From CAYQVO01 sp964421085 (GTDB taxonomy: Bacteria; Bdellovibrionota_C; UBA2361; CAYQVO01), in NCBI GenBank assembly GCA_964421085.1, contig CAYQVO010000001.1:169028-233027 (forward strand): DNA of 64,000 bases, in the 5' to 3' direction. The notes under the pieces are model-generated. The model made no database searches. It saw nothing but the letters and a program-made list of their open reading frames with translations, and was not told where the DNA came from. Each line of letters opens with the position of its first letter. Position 1 is the first letter of the stretch. Position numbers and translations under genes: made by a program. Positions 25,845 to 35,785 of the stretch are shown here, piece by piece.

Positions 25845-27581
25845 ATGACGGACACAATTCAGGATACCCAGAAGAAAGAGCCGGCGGCAGTGGACGTCGA
25901 CCAGATATTCGGCATCAGCCGCCATATCGGAACGATTACCCAGGTTTCGACATCTTCTGCGAAGTTGATGCTGGTTTCGAAAGAAACTCAGCGAAGCATC
26001 AGACCGGCGGCGACGGCCACCTCCGGCGACTTTATCGTCATTAAGACTGATCTCTTCGGCATCTTCGGCCAGATAAGCGATGTGAGTCTCTCCTACCAGA
26101 AGAGAAGGGATACGGTCGGTCAATCAGCGCAGCGGGTCATACCTGTTGGAACGGTTGATTTTCTTGCAACAATTCGTATCGAAGACGGACAGGTCAGCCC
26201 GGGAGTCCTGCAGACACCACGTATAGGCAGCGCAGTTTACCTCGCAGATCCAATGACTGTTCAGTATGTCATTGAAAGCAGGCATAAAGTTGACGCGACG
26301 AAGTTCAATCTTCTCCTGAACTTTGCCACCCTGCCGAACAAGGATGCTACTCCTGTCTCTCTCACTCCGGAACGACTCTTTGGACGTCACTGCGCCGTGC
26401 TTGGAGCAACAGGCGGTGGAAAGAGCTGGACGATTGCCGGCATCGTGGAGGAACTCGAAAAGCACCGGGCTAAAGTTATTCTGTTCGATGCTACCGGAGA
26501 ATATCACCGGCTCAGCGGTCACATACGGCATGTGCACATCGGAGCTGAAAAAGAGCCTCCCGAGTCATCAAAGGCAGTCGCGGTCCCCTATTATCACCTC
26601 ACCGAAGACGATCTTTTTGCGATCTTCAAACCGGATGGTTCAAGCCAGGGACCGAAACTGCGCGCTGCAATGAAAAGCCTGAAAATCGCGCGTCTCGTCC
26701 CTGTTCTTGCGACGGGTGGTCTCATCGTTAAAGCAGACAGGAACAAGTCGGACTTCGAGCGCGCTTATGAGAACTACATCAACGAACTGGAAAGTCCGTA
26801 CGCTGATTTTGAGATCATGAATCTGACGCGTCAGATTCAGAATGAATGCGTATTTCATCAAAGAAGCGCTGTAGAGCCTCTGATCTGGGGCGGAGTAAAC
26901 AGCGCGGACCACTCTGTCTGCATTCCTCTCCTTAACCGCATTCAGGATATTCTGAGCACATCCAATCTTTCGCCGATTTTCCATCCAGGCGAGATGCCTT
27001 CTCTTTTCGAGGAACTGCACGCGTTTCTCAAGGACAGGGACTGCGCAGTAATGCGGGTTTCTCTGAAGCACCTCTCTTTCTACCACAACGCCAGAGAAAT
27101 AGCAGCAAACGCTGTCGCGCGGCATCTTCTCGAGCTTGCGAGACGCGAGCATTTCAAGCAGCAGCCGCTGCTGCTGATTCTCGACGAAGCGCACCAGTTC
27201 CTCAATTCGGCGCTTCTCGACGCGGGTGTGAAGCTGGATCTCGACGCGTTCAAACTCATCGCAAAGGAAGGAAGAAAGTACGCTCTCAATCTCCTCCTCT
27301 CTACCCAGCGTCCGAGAGACATACCTGAAGATATCCTGAGCCAGATGGGCACGATGCTGATTCACCGGCTCGTCAATGACCGCGACAGAGCGATAGTTGA
27401 GCGGGCCAGCGCGGAGATTGATCGCGCTTCGGCAAACATGGTGCCTTCTCTGACTTCGGGAGAAGCGATCGTAGTGGGAGTAGATTTCCCCGTTCCTCTC
27501 GCAATCAAAGTCAAGATTCCCAGAAATCCTCCCGATTCATGGGGGCCCAACTATCAGAAGTTCTGGGCGCTGCCGTCGTAG
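25845..27581 (+). CDS. HerA-like ATPase with N-terminal HAS barrel
   Basis: The protein has 578 residues from the ATG at 25845. Earlier codons encode sequence unlike the family. Residues about 15-130 look like the HAS-barrel (IGTITQVSTSSAKLMLV, DFIVIKTDLFGIFGQISDVS). The RecA/FtsK-type ATPase follows: Walker A AVLGATGGGKSWTIAGIVEEL, a DATGEYHRL segment, Walker B PLLLILDEAHQFL, sensor LLLSTQRPRDIPEDIL and an arginine-finger region. HerA is a hexameric DNA translocase. In archaea it partners with the NurA nuclease; in bacteria relatives pair with SIR2, DUF4297 or other effectors for defence. No such partner is adjacent here. It is divergent from the oxidoreductase operon. Confidence 0.88.
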   Translation: MTDTIQDTQKKEPAAVDVDQIFGISRHIGTITQVSTSSAKLMLVSKETQRSIRPAATATSGDFIVIKTDLFGIFGQISDVSLSYQKRRDTVGQSAQRVIPVGTVDFLATIRIEDGQVSPGVLQTPRIGSAVYLADPMTVQYVIESRHKVDATKFNLLLNFATLPNKDATPVSLTPERLFGRHCAVLGATGGGKSWTIAGIVEELEKHRAKVILFDATGEYHRLSGHIRHVHIGAEKEPPESSKAVAVPYYHLTEDDLFAIFKPDGSSQGPKLRAAMKSLKIARLVPVLATGGLIVKADRNKSDFERAYENYINELESPYADFEIMNLTRQIQNECVFHQRSAVEPLIWGGVNSADHSVCIPLLNRIQDILSTSNLSPIFHPGEMPSLFEELHAFLKDRDCAVMRVSLKHLSFYHNAREIAANAVARHLLELARREHFKQQPLLLILDEAHQFLNSALLDAGVKLDLDAFKLIAKEGRKYALNLLLSTQRPRDIPEDILSQMGTMLIHRLVNDRDRAIVERASAEIDRASANMVPSLTSGEAIVVGVDFPVPLAIKVKIPRNPPDSWGPNYQKFWALPS

Positions 27582-27636
27582 AAAAAGGGGACGGTTCCTG
27601 TTTCCGCTTCGGAAACAGGAACCGTTCCCTTTTTTT
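27582..27636. terminator. Long palindromic terminator after the HerA-like gene
   Basis: A near-perfect 24-bp inverted repeat (one G.T pair) with a 5-base loop GCTTC, an A-tract before and a T7 tract after it. It begins at the stop codon of the ATPase gene. The structure serves as a strong rho-independent terminator and, because of the A-tract, could work in both directions. Its extreme length and symmetry also resemble dispersed palindromic (REP-like) repeats. Confidence 0.85.
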
Positions 27637-27699
27637 GGAAACTTTTTCAGTTTTTTCCCGAATCATCAGTAGAAAACTTAGTTTCACGGGAAAAAACAA

Positions 27700-28275
27700 A
27701 TGATCAGCTCAATTACATCCTCTATTACACGCTCGCAGCAAAAATATCTCGACTCGCTCGAAGCTTCTCTGCTCGATGTATGGAATGTCACTCAGGGAGA
27801 TCAGGCTGCTCTGGATGACATTAAAGACAAAGGCATGACAGAAGAGAGACTTATGCTCGCGCTCGCATACGACAATCTGAAAAAGAGCAACCCGGCGCTC
27901 GCGAGTCAGATGCTTCATCAGGTTGCCAGAAACAGACTGCGCCTGAAAAAACAACGGCAGCAGGACCCCACCTTCAGGGCGCTTGACAACTTTATCGAGG
28001 ACGCGAGGAAAAAAGGACTCATAAGCGGCCAGAAGGCTTCGGCAGTGATGCGATATGCGCTCGGAAAAAGCGAGCTTTCAGAGGGCGTTGAGAATGTCAG
28101 CAACAAGCGGCTGTTTTTTTCCGTGCAGGGCGCAGGGAAATCGAATCTCGATGTTTGTCTCGAGAAGACACTGACTAATAAATCCGCTGCGAAGGACGAT
28201 CTCATCGTGGCGCGGTATCTGTCGGGACAGAAGGCGGCCCAGGCTGCGCGGCCGCAGCAATCGCGGCCGATCTGA
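27700..28275 (+). CDS. Hypothetical helical protein (191 aa)
   Basis: The ATG at 27700 opens a 191-residue frame. The product starts with a Ser/Thr/Ile-rich stretch (MISSITSSITRSQ), is otherwise helical and basic, and ends in a Gln/Ala/Arg tail. There is no Sec signal or membrane helix. I recognise no family. It has its own transcription unit after the HerA terminator, upstream of the efflux operon. The Ser-rich amphipathic start recalls type III secretion signals, but this is weak evidence. Confidence 0.65.
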   Translation: MISSITSSITRSQQKYLDSLEASLLDVWNVTQGDQAALDDIKDKGMTEERLMLALAYDNLKKSNPALASQMLHQVARNRLRLKKQRQQDPTFRALDNFIEDARKKGLISGQKASAVMRYALGKSELSEGVENVSNKRLFFSVQGAGKSNLDVCLEKTLTNKSAAKDDLIVARYLSGQKAAQAARPQQSRPI

Positions 28276-28343
28276 GACAGTTGAGTTTTTCCGGCAGCTT
28301 ATGTATCGTCGCTCAACCCCGTTTTTTCCGGCTTACTCCGAAA

Positions 28344-29804
28344 ATGGTAAAGAACAATATCTTCTGGATACGAAGCTGCCTGTGCATCGTGACTTTTTTT
28401 TCCGGTTGCATGCTCAACACAGACACTCAAATCGCGCCTTCCTACAAAGAAACATGGAAGCCGCCGGTCGAAGCAGTCGCAACGCCTTCGCCTGAGCCGT
28501 CTCCTGTTTCCGCAGAGCCTCAGGAGCTCACCTCCCTTCTTGATGAAGCTCTTGCGAACAACCCTCTGACACAGCGGGCATGGTATTCAGCGAAAACTGC
28601 AGCCGCACAGAGGATTCAGGCGAACTCGCCGTTTTTCCCGGACGTGACAGTTGCACAGAACTGGCAGCGTCAAAGGATTGAGGCGTATGGATTTCCGGTC
28701 GGCGGCGGCACGGCGGCAGGCATCGGAGACCAGAAAATAAGTCAGACGCGTGTGTCATATGGTCCGATGCTGGACATCAGTTACACGCTTTTCACATTCG
28801 GCGCACAGACTGCGCAGGCTGAAGCGGCAAGACAGGCGCTCTTTGCCGCAAACTTCAATTACAACCAGCAGCTTCAGGACGTGGTGCTGCAGGTCCAGCG
28901 CGCGTATTACAACCTGAGCGCAGCGCAGGCTGCCGTTACAGCAGAAGAAGCAAGCGTAAAAGATGCTGAAGCAAGTCTGGATGCGGCAGAAACAAAGAAC
29001 AGAGTCGGGTTAAGCCCTGTCCAGGATGTTCTTCAGGCAAAATCTAATCTTCTTCTCGAGCAGTACAGGCTCGAAACATCGAAATCTCTCGTGGAGACTG
29101 CCCGTGCAGATCTCGGCCAGGCTCTGGGACGCAGAGATGTTTCATCCGTTCAAATCAAGCCACCGGTCATCAAGCCCATCTCACCCGATGCGGTTGAAGA
29201 CGTGAAGGTACTCGTAGAAAGAGCCGTTGAGAAACGCCCGGATCTCCAGGCCGCATATGCCAACGTCCGTGCACGTGAGGAACAGAAACGGGCGAGTCAG
29301 CGCAATCTGCTCCCCGCGCTTGTCGGCGGCGTGAGCGGAGACATCACCCATATCGAGGACTACCCCGGTAACGAGCATAATTACCTCGCCTATCTCCGGC
29401 TGAACTGGGACATTTTCGACGGCTTCAATAAAGAGGCGCGAATTCTGGAAGCATCTTCGCGGCTTGAATCCGCAAAGCGGGACGCACAGGCGACAGAACT
29501 GGCTGCAATCGGAAATGTGTGGACGCAGTATTTTACCTTCCGCACCGCACGCGAGCAGTTCAGCTCAGCTGAGGCGCTTGTTGCCGCCGCCGAAGCGGCT
29601 TTCGATGCTGTTGATATGGGTTACAAAAACGGCCTCAACAGCATTCTCGACCTCTTGAGCGCTCAGAAAGATCTCGCGACGGCGCGGGTAACACTGATTC
29701 GAGCGCAGAATAATTACATAACTTCGCTTGTGTCTCTCGAACATGCGGTCGGCGAGCTTGATCTGACCTCGTTCGCTGCTGCTTCACCGATTTTGAAAGA
29801 TTGA
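28344..29804 (+). CDS. TolC-family outer membrane efflux lipoprotein
   Basis: The protein has 486 residues from the ATG at 28344, which gives a proper lipoprotein signal (hydrophobic core, lipobox FSGC at about residue 22). The outer membrane efflux domain has two repeats of long helices and beta strands: LTSLLDEALANNPLTQRA, LQVQRAYYNLSAAQAAV, DILQAKSNLL-like QDVLQAKSNLLLEQY, then the second half with RPDLQAAYANVRAREEQKR and SILDLLSAQKDLATARV. It forms the trimeric exit duct of the pump encoded by the two following genes, 12 bp downstream. Confidence 0.92.
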   Translation: MVKNNIFWIRSCLCIVTFFSGCMLNTDTQIAPSYKETWKPPVEAVATPSPEPSPVSAEPQELTSLLDEALANNPLTQRAWYSAKTAAAQRIQANSPFFPDVTVAQNWQRQRIEAYGFPVGGGTAAGIGDQKISQTRVSYGPMLDISYTLFTFGAQTAQAEAARQALFAANFNYNQQLQDVVLQVQRAYYNLSAAQAAVTAEEASVKDAEASLDAAETKNRVGLSPVQDVLQAKSNLLLEQYRLETSKSLVETARADLGQALGRRDVSSVQIKPPVIKPISPDAVEDVKVLVERAVEKRPDLQAAYANVRAREEQKRASQRNLLPALVGGVSGDITHIEDYPGNEHNYLAYLRLNWDIFDGFNKEARILEASSRLESAKRDAQATELAAIGNVWTQYFTFRTAREQFSSAEALVAAAEAAFDAVDMGYKNGLNSILDLLSAQKDLATARVTLIRAQNNYITSLVSLEHAVGELDLTSFAAASPILKD

Positions 29805-29816
29805 AAGGAACGTAAA

Positions 29817-30974
29817 GTGCTGACCCGAGCATCTGGTTTTATTCTCGCTTTGATTGCCCTTGCCCTCCCGGCATGCGGAAGCCGGGATGACGATATGAGA
29901 CTCCCTCCTGTTCCGGTAACTTCGGCGAAAGTTGCGGCACAGGACATACCTCATTATGTCGAAGCAGTCGGACGGACCACATCCTCACAGTCTGTCGATA
30001 TTGTGCCGCAGGTGAGCGGGAAAGTGATTCAAATTCATTTCACACAGGGGGCGGAAGTCAAAGCGGGCGATCTTCTTTTCACGATAGATCCCCGGCCATA
30101 CCAGGCGGCTCTGGACGACGCAAAAGCTGCGCTTGCAAAATCGGAAGCTGAACTCGCCCTTAACGAAGCCACTTTGAAAAGATATGAGGGCCTTCTTGAA
30201 GCCAGCTACGTTTCTACTCAGGACATCGATTCACTGAAGGCAAAAGTGCGGGCCGGACATGCCGATGTGGACGGGAGAAAAGCCGCAGTTGAAAATGCAG
30301 AGATCAACCTCGACTACTGCTCCATTCGTTCTCCACTCGACGGTATTGCCGGCACTTATCAGGTCGATGCCGGAAATGTGGTTTCGAACGGGTCCGGCGC
30401 CCCGATGGTCAATGTTCAGAATATCCGGACTCTTTACGTCGACTTCACCCTTCCCGAAAACGATCTGCTGGACGTAAAAAAAGCCCTTTCAGATCGCGGC
30501 AGACTCGACGTTGAGACCATTGCCCTGACGAATGATTCAGTAAAGGCAATGGCGGAACTCAAATACATCGATAACCGGATCCGGCAGGAAACGGGCACTG
30601 TGATGCTGCGGGCAGTAATGAACAACAATGACAGACTTTTCTGGCCCGGGCAGTCGGTCCGCGTGGAAGTCACTCTCGACGTCATCGAGGACGCTCTCCT
30701 GATTCCATTCCCGGCCCTTCAGTACGGACAGCAGGGTCCTTTCGTCTTCGCGGTATCTTCGGAACAAAAGGCGGATATCAAAGTTGTGAAACCAGGACAG
30801 CGGCACGGCGATATGATAGCGATTTCTGACGGCCTCTCGAAAGGAGACACTGTGGTTGTCACGGGGCAGCTCATGCTGGCGCCCGGAGTAACGGTCATGA
30901 ATATACCGCCTCAAGGCCCGCCCGGAGGAGGAAAACCGCAGCCTGGAGCAGCCGCACAGCAGGAAAAGAATTAA
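29817..30974 (+). CDS. RND efflux periplasmic adaptor (membrane fusion protein)
   Basis: The protein has 385 residues and starts at a GTG. A lipoprotein signal ends in the lipobox LPAC at about residue 20. The biotinyl-lipoyl half motifs (VSGKVIQIHFTQGAEVKAGDLLFTIDPRPY and IRSPLDGIAGTYQVDAGNVV) flank a helical hairpin, followed by beta-barrel and membrane-proximal domains and a Pro/Gly/Gln-rich tail. It links the inner membrane RND pump to the TolC-like duct. Spacing is 12 bp to the gene before and 6 bp to the gene after, so it is one operon. Confidence 0.93.
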   Translation: MLTRASGFILALIALALPACGSRDDDMRLPPVPVTSAKVAAQDIPHYVEAVGRTTSSQSVDIVPQVSGKVIQIHFTQGAEVKAGDLLFTIDPRPYQAALDDAKAALAKSEAELALNEATLKRYEGLLEASYVSTQDIDSLKAKVRAGHADVDGRKAAVENAEINLDYCSIRSPLDGIAGTYQVDAGNVVSNGSGAPMVNVQNIRTLYVDFTLPENDLLDVKKALSDRGRLDVETIALTNDSVKAMAELKYIDNRIRQETGTVMLRAVMNNNDRLFWPGQSVRVEVTLDVIEDALLIPFPALQYGQQGPFVFAVSSEQKADIKVVKPGQRHGDMIAISDGLSKGDTVVVTGQLMLAPGVTVMNIPPQGPPGGGKPQPGAAAQQEKN

Positions 30975-30980
30975 CGGGGC

Positions 30981-33900
30981 GTGATGAGGAGCATTTCCGA
31001 ACCCTTCATTCACCGGCCGGTCATGACCACACTCGTCACTTTGAGTGTGATTATCTTCGGAATTTTTTCTTATCGGCAGCTTCCTGTAAACGCGCTGCCA
31101 AACGTCGATTATCCGGTTATTTCAGTAAGCGTATACTTCCCCGGAATGGAACCCGCGACGATGGCTGCAAATGTGGCGACGCCTCTCGAGCGGGAATTCA
31201 TGAAGATCCAGGGGCTGGAGCTTGTGACTTCCCAGAGCAGCATGGGGGCGACGAGAATAACTCTGCAGTTCAACCTGGACAGAAACATCGACGGTGCCGC
31301 GTCCGACGTTCAGGCCGCGATTTCCAGAGCCGGATCTTCTCTACCGCCCGATCTTCCCGCCCCTCCTGTTTATGAAAAGGTCGATCCGAACAGCCATCCG
31401 ATTTTTTTCATCGCTCTTATTAGCAACTCTCTCACTCTCGGGCAGCTTTACGATTATGCATCCACGCAGATCGGCCAGCGCATGAGCATTCTGCCCGGTG
31501 TTTCGCAGGTCGCCGTTTACGGAGTTCCCCGCGCAGTCCGCATAGCTGTAGACCCGCAGAAGCTCCTGAACCGAGGCATCACGATGAGCGACGTCGCAGC
31601 CGCAGTGCAGCAGGGAACTGTCTCGATCAGCAAGGGAAACCTTCAGGGACCGGGGACTTCGTTCATGCTGACGGCAAACGGCCAGCTCGAGACTGCCGAG
31701 GACTACCAGAACCTGATTATCGCCTTTAAGGACGGCGCGCCTGTTTATCTCAGGGATATCGGCGATGCTCTGGAAAGCCTCCAGGATATAGACGTCAGTA
31801 TGAACTTCTGGGGGAGAACCGCTCCAAGGTTCCATGCAGGGGTCATGCTTGCAGTTATACGGGCGCCCGGCTCCAACACCATCGCTGTGGCGGATGCCAT
31901 TGCCGGACTGATACCACAGTTTCAGGCTGAGATCCCCCGCTCCATTCAGTTGATTCCGCTTCACAACTCCGCGCTCAGTATTCTCGATTCGCTGAACGAT
32001 GTGAAGGAAACCCTGATGATTGCCTTTGTGCTCGTAATCATCGTCATATACCTGTTCCTCGGCCGCTGGCGGGACACTATCATTCCCGCCGTAGCTCTCC
32101 CCCTTTCAATCCTCATCACATTCGTGTGCATGCGGGCGCTTGGCTACAGCATAGATAACCTGTCCCTGCTTGCGCTTGTGCTTGGAATCGGCTTCCTTGT
32201 CGACGACGCCATTGTGTTTCTCGAGAACATGGTTCGAAGAATGGAGGAAGGCGAAGCACCGATGGAAGCCGCCGTAAACGGCGCGCGACAGATTAGTTTC
32301 ACTATTCTCTCGATGACCCTCTCACTCGCCGCTGTGTTTATTCCCCTCGTTTTCATGAGCGGTCAGCTCGGACGCGTCTTCAGGGAATTCTCGGTTATAA
32401 TCGTCATCGCGATTCTTGCCTCGGGCGTGGTGTCGCTCACGCTGACTCCCCTTCTCTGCGCGAGGCTTCTGAAAGGACGGCACCAGTCCGGGAAAAGCCG
32501 CCTGGAGCTTTATGTCGATCGGATAGAGGATAAGGTTCTCAGTTTCTATTCAGAGAGTCTTCACTGGTTCATGAAGAGAAAACCGCTTTCGATCCTGCTA
32601 TGGACGATATGTCTTGCAGGCACAATATTCTTCATGATTACCCTTCCAAAATCCTTTCTCCCGCCCGGAGACAGCGGTGTTGTAATGGGCGTATTCATGG
32701 CCCATGAAGCATCGTCCCCGGATCAGATGAAGCGATATCAGAATCAGGTGGATGCGATCCTCCGGAAGAACCCTTATGTGAACTACACCCTTACTGTCGT
32801 TAACGTCACCCAGCTTTTCGGTTCTTCACAGGGATTCACAATCGCATTCCTCAAAGATCGCCGCGGAAGGCCGCCAATCGACGAAGTCTCCGATCAGCTC
32901 AGGAAAAGCCTTTTTGTCATTCCGGGCATAATCCCGCTCTTGAGACCCCTTCCCGCGCTTGAAATTCCGNNNNNNNNNNCACCGAGAACCGGCAGGGGCA
33001 GTACGCGTATACTCTTTCAGGCATCGACGCAGACGAGGTGTACAAAGCTGCGTCGGCTTTGCAGATGCAGCTTATGCAGACCCCGGGCTTCGCGTCAGTG
33101 TCAACGGATCTTTTCCTGCGGAGTCCTCAACTTCGGATCAACATACTCCGGGATCGCGCGTCGATGCTGGGCATCAACGCGCGCGACATTGAACAGCTTC
33201 TGAAAGACGCTTATTCGGAGAACTATGTATACCTCATAAAGGCACAGACGCAGCAGTACCAGGTAATAGTCGTTGCGGACGGGAAATACAGGGCCAATCC
33301 GGATAATCTGAATCTCCTCTACCTGAAGTCTCCGTCCGGACAAATGGTGCCTTTAAGAGAGGTTGCGAACTGGGAAATCGTCCCGGGCCCGCAGTCTGTG
33401 AACCACATAAACAACTTCCCGTCCGTCACGGTCTTTTTTGACCTGAAACCCGGCTTCGCTATCAGCAATGCGATGGCAGCCATCAACACTATTGCCGACA
33501 GAATAATTCCGGCTTCGGTAGTGAAGAAGTTCGAAGGGGAAGCTGAAGCCTTCAGCGAAACGATCTCCAGCCTCACTGCCCTTCTTTTTGCGGCGGTTTT
33601 CGTGATGTACATAATTCTCGGCATTCTTTACGAAAGCTATGTGCATCCGCTGACCGTGCTTTCATCCCTGCCTGTCGCGACTGTCGGCGGTCTGGCCACG
33701 CTCTATCTTCTCAGACCTGAGCTTTCACTGTACGCATACATCGGCCTTTTCATGCTGATGGGTATTGTGAAGAAAAACGGCATAATGATGATTGACTTTG
33801 CGATCGAACTGCAGAACCAGGGGGCTTCTCCGTACGACGCGGCGCACAAAGCGTGCCTCGTCCGTTTCAGGCCTATTTTGATGACATCGCTCGCCGCGTT

Positions 33901-34093
33901 CATGGGAGCGCTGCCGATTGCGCTCGGCTGGGGAGCAGAAGGCTCTACGCGGATTCCACTCGGCCTCGTCATTGTCGGCGGAATGGTCGTATCGCAGCTT
34001 GTGACTCTTTACATTACGCCGGTTATTTATCTGTATTTTGATCAGGTCCAGGACCGGCTCGACAGGACGGCATTTTTCGCAAGGAAAGCCTGA
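30981..34093 (+). CDS. RND multidrug/metabolite efflux transporter (MdtB/AcrB-like, split by assembly gap)
   Basis: One transporter gene of about 1040 residues reads in one phase from 30981 to the gap at 32970-32979 and in another phase from 32981 to the stop at 34093. The N-terminal half has FIHRPVMTTLVTLSVIIFGI, the porter region, and the helices with GIGFLVDDAIVFLENMVRRMEEG (the proton-relay Asp pair). The C-terminal half has YTLSGIDADEVYKA and the final helix bundle GIVKKNGIMMIDFAIE. The phase change is explained by the gap's arbitrary length, so I call it one intact gene. GTG at 30981 or ATG at 30984 are both possible starts. Confidence 0.9.
32970..32979. other. Assembly gap (10 N) inside the RND transporter gene
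   Basis: Ten N. Homology continues on both sides in different reading frames, so the true gap length is not 10 (it should differ modulo 3). Confidence 0.99.
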
Positions 34094-34143
34094 GGACATT
34101 CAGAATAATCTCAGCAGCCGGTCCGTGGTCAGCGAGTGCCGGC

Positions 34144-35067
34144 TTAACGCCTCCGAAGGTAAATTGTCTGCAGCTGGCTGATTGCCGCGATCTCTTCTCC
34201 GGCTGGGATCCAGCCTGCGCTCATTCTCACCTTGAGGAGTTTCGAAGACCTCATGACTTTGCGTCCCTGTTTCGTGAAGTTGAGACGCATAGTGCCGGAC
34301 GATATCAGGGAAAGCCTGAGCTTACCGGCAGCAAGAACCCTGTTGGAAAAAGCGGGCTGAAGATACGCCGCTTTTTTCCCCGCAACTTTGTATCTGGCCG
34401 TAAGCTTCACATTGAGCATGCCGGCAAAAGGCGACTTCGCAAATCTCAGCTTGATCGAAGACTTCCTCGCGAGCTTTGAAAGACTGATACTCTCGATTTT
34501 CTTCCGGACGCGGTTCATCGACCTGTCAATGAACGGCACCATTTCGACCGGATCCGGCGCAGGGGTGGGTTTTCGGAGGGTCTTGAAGAACGCGGATAAT
34601 TTCCTGTCGGTGACGGCTCCTTCCTGCGCTTTGTAGCTGCACTCGTAGAATTCGGCATCGGGACTTCCATTACCGGTTCCACTGCACATGCCTTCGAATC
34701 TCTCAAAGGACGCCTCCCAGAGGTTTCCGTCTCCAAGGTCTCCCGTGTGAGAATCCTTGAGCGCAAAAATGCGGACACTGGTGTCGGCCGGAAGCTCAGG
34801 GAATGAACACTTGAGTTGTGCCGGCTGAAGCGGCGTAAAGAGAGTGCTCAGAATCTCTTCCGAATAATCAAAGGGGCATTCACCAAGCGGGACAAGTCCT
34901 TCAGCTGAATCTTTCCGAAGGAGAAGTCTCCCAACAGGAGCCCCGTCGCCTGAAAGCTCAACTGTCAAGTTGTAAGCAGGCGGCGCGCCGTCAGCATGTC
35001 CGGAACAGGGCAGACACACTGGAAGAGCGAGTAAAAGGACCGCAAGAGAGAGAATTCGAGGGCGCAT
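34144..35067 (-). CDS. Secreted protein of unknown function (307 aa)
   Basis: The start is the ATG at 35067 with GGAGGT six bases upstream. An N-terminal signal peptide runs to about residue 27 (LSLAVLLLALPVCLPCSGHA). The body has a beta-rich N-terminal half with conserved-looking cysteines (GECPFDY, LKCSF, EGMCSG, FYECSY). The C-terminal third is basic, with alternating hydrophobic strands (KLRLSLISSGTMRLNFTKQG and RKVMRSSKLLKVRM), a pattern seen at the ends of many exported repeat proteins. No named domain is recognised. It is convergent with the RND operon. Confidence 0.7.
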   Translation of the reverse strand: MRPRILSLAVLLLALPVCLPCSGHADGAPPAYNLTVELSGDGAPVGRLLLRKDSAEGLVPLGECPFDYSEEILSTLFTPLQPAQLKCSFPELPADTSVRIFALKDSHTGDLGDGNLWEASFERFEGMCSGTGNGSPDAEFYECSYKAQEGAVTDRKLSAFFKTLRKPTPAPDPVEMVPFIDRSMNRVRKKIESISLSKLARKSSIKLRFAKSPFAGMLNVKLTARYKVAGKKAAYLQPAFSNRVLAAGKLRLSLISSGTMRLNFTKQGRKVMRSSKLLKVRMSAGWIPAGEEIAAISQLQTIYLRRR

Positions 35068-35151
35068 ATGGACCTCCGTTGGTTCACTTTTTGTCAACAT
35101 CACCAATAGCATGGATGGCTGAATTACTCAAAGTGAGGGACCGGCGACGGC

Positions 35152-35757
35152 TTACTTATCCTCCTCGCTGATCATCTGCTGAAGAAGTTCGTAGCGTGTC
35201 TTCTCCTGGAGCTCCCGACGTTTTTCCGCAGCTTCGGCGTCAAGAGGACGAACGTTCCGGCGGTTCTTCGATTCCACCTTCTGCTGCTGCTTGACCGCTG
35301 CAGGCGCCTTTTCACCTGCGGGTTCAAGTCCCGGCTCTCCAGGTTCCGGGTATCCCACATCGGGGGCCAAATCCAGCCCCATCCCGGCCGAAATTCCGGA
35401 TGCGCCTCTCTGCATCGCCCGGAACTGGCTTTGATTGTAGGAGTCTGTTCTCACAGTCAGAGCTTTTGGAATCCGAATCACATCATCGAGAAAAATCCTG
35501 TTGACATCGATGTCCGGATTAACTTCGGCAAGGGAATGCCAGTTTTTTGCGTCACCTGTATACCACCTTGAGATTAAAGCAATGGTTTCCCCCGCGTACC
35601 GGACCTGATGGTAAATAACAGGTATGTCCTTTTTCGGGCCGGGCTCGCCGATTCGTTTTGGTTTTGAACTGGAGCATGCTGAAACGAGAGCAAGAAAAAC
35701 AAAGAGCAGACTTTTGACGAGATGCGCTTTCACATCTGATATTTTATCCCTGTTCAC
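35152..35757 (-). CDS. LysM-domain lipoprotein
   Basis: The protein has 201 residues. It has a lipoprotein signal with lipobox VSAC at about residue 28. A LysM peptidoglycan-binding motif at about 45-95 (YHQVRYAGETIALISRWYTG, NWHSLAEVNPDI, DDVIRIPKAL) follows. The C-terminal half is disordered, Pro/Glu/Lys-rich, and ends in a charged helix. It is probably anchored in a membrane and binds the cell wall. It lies 29 bp downstream of the sulfatase-fold gene on the same strand, so the two are likely co-transcribed. Confidence 0.88.
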   Translation of the reverse strand: MNRDKISDVKAHLVKSLLFVFLALVSACSSSKPKRIGEPGPKKDIPVIYHQVRYAGETIALISRWYTGDAKNWHSLAEVNPDIDVNRIFLDDVIRIPKALTVRTDSYNQSQFRAMQRGASGISAGMGLDLAPDVGYPEPGEPGLEPAGEKAPAAVKQQQKVESKNRRNVRPLDAEAAEKRRELQEKTRYELLQQMISEEDK

Positions 35758-35785
35758 ACCTTACGACAAGAACGGGCTTTTCAGT

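Noticed and set aside
30981..33203. Plus-strand frame ending at 33203 as a complete shorter RND protein
   Set aside because: After the N gap this frame encodes nonsense; the true continuation is in the frame that ends at 34093.
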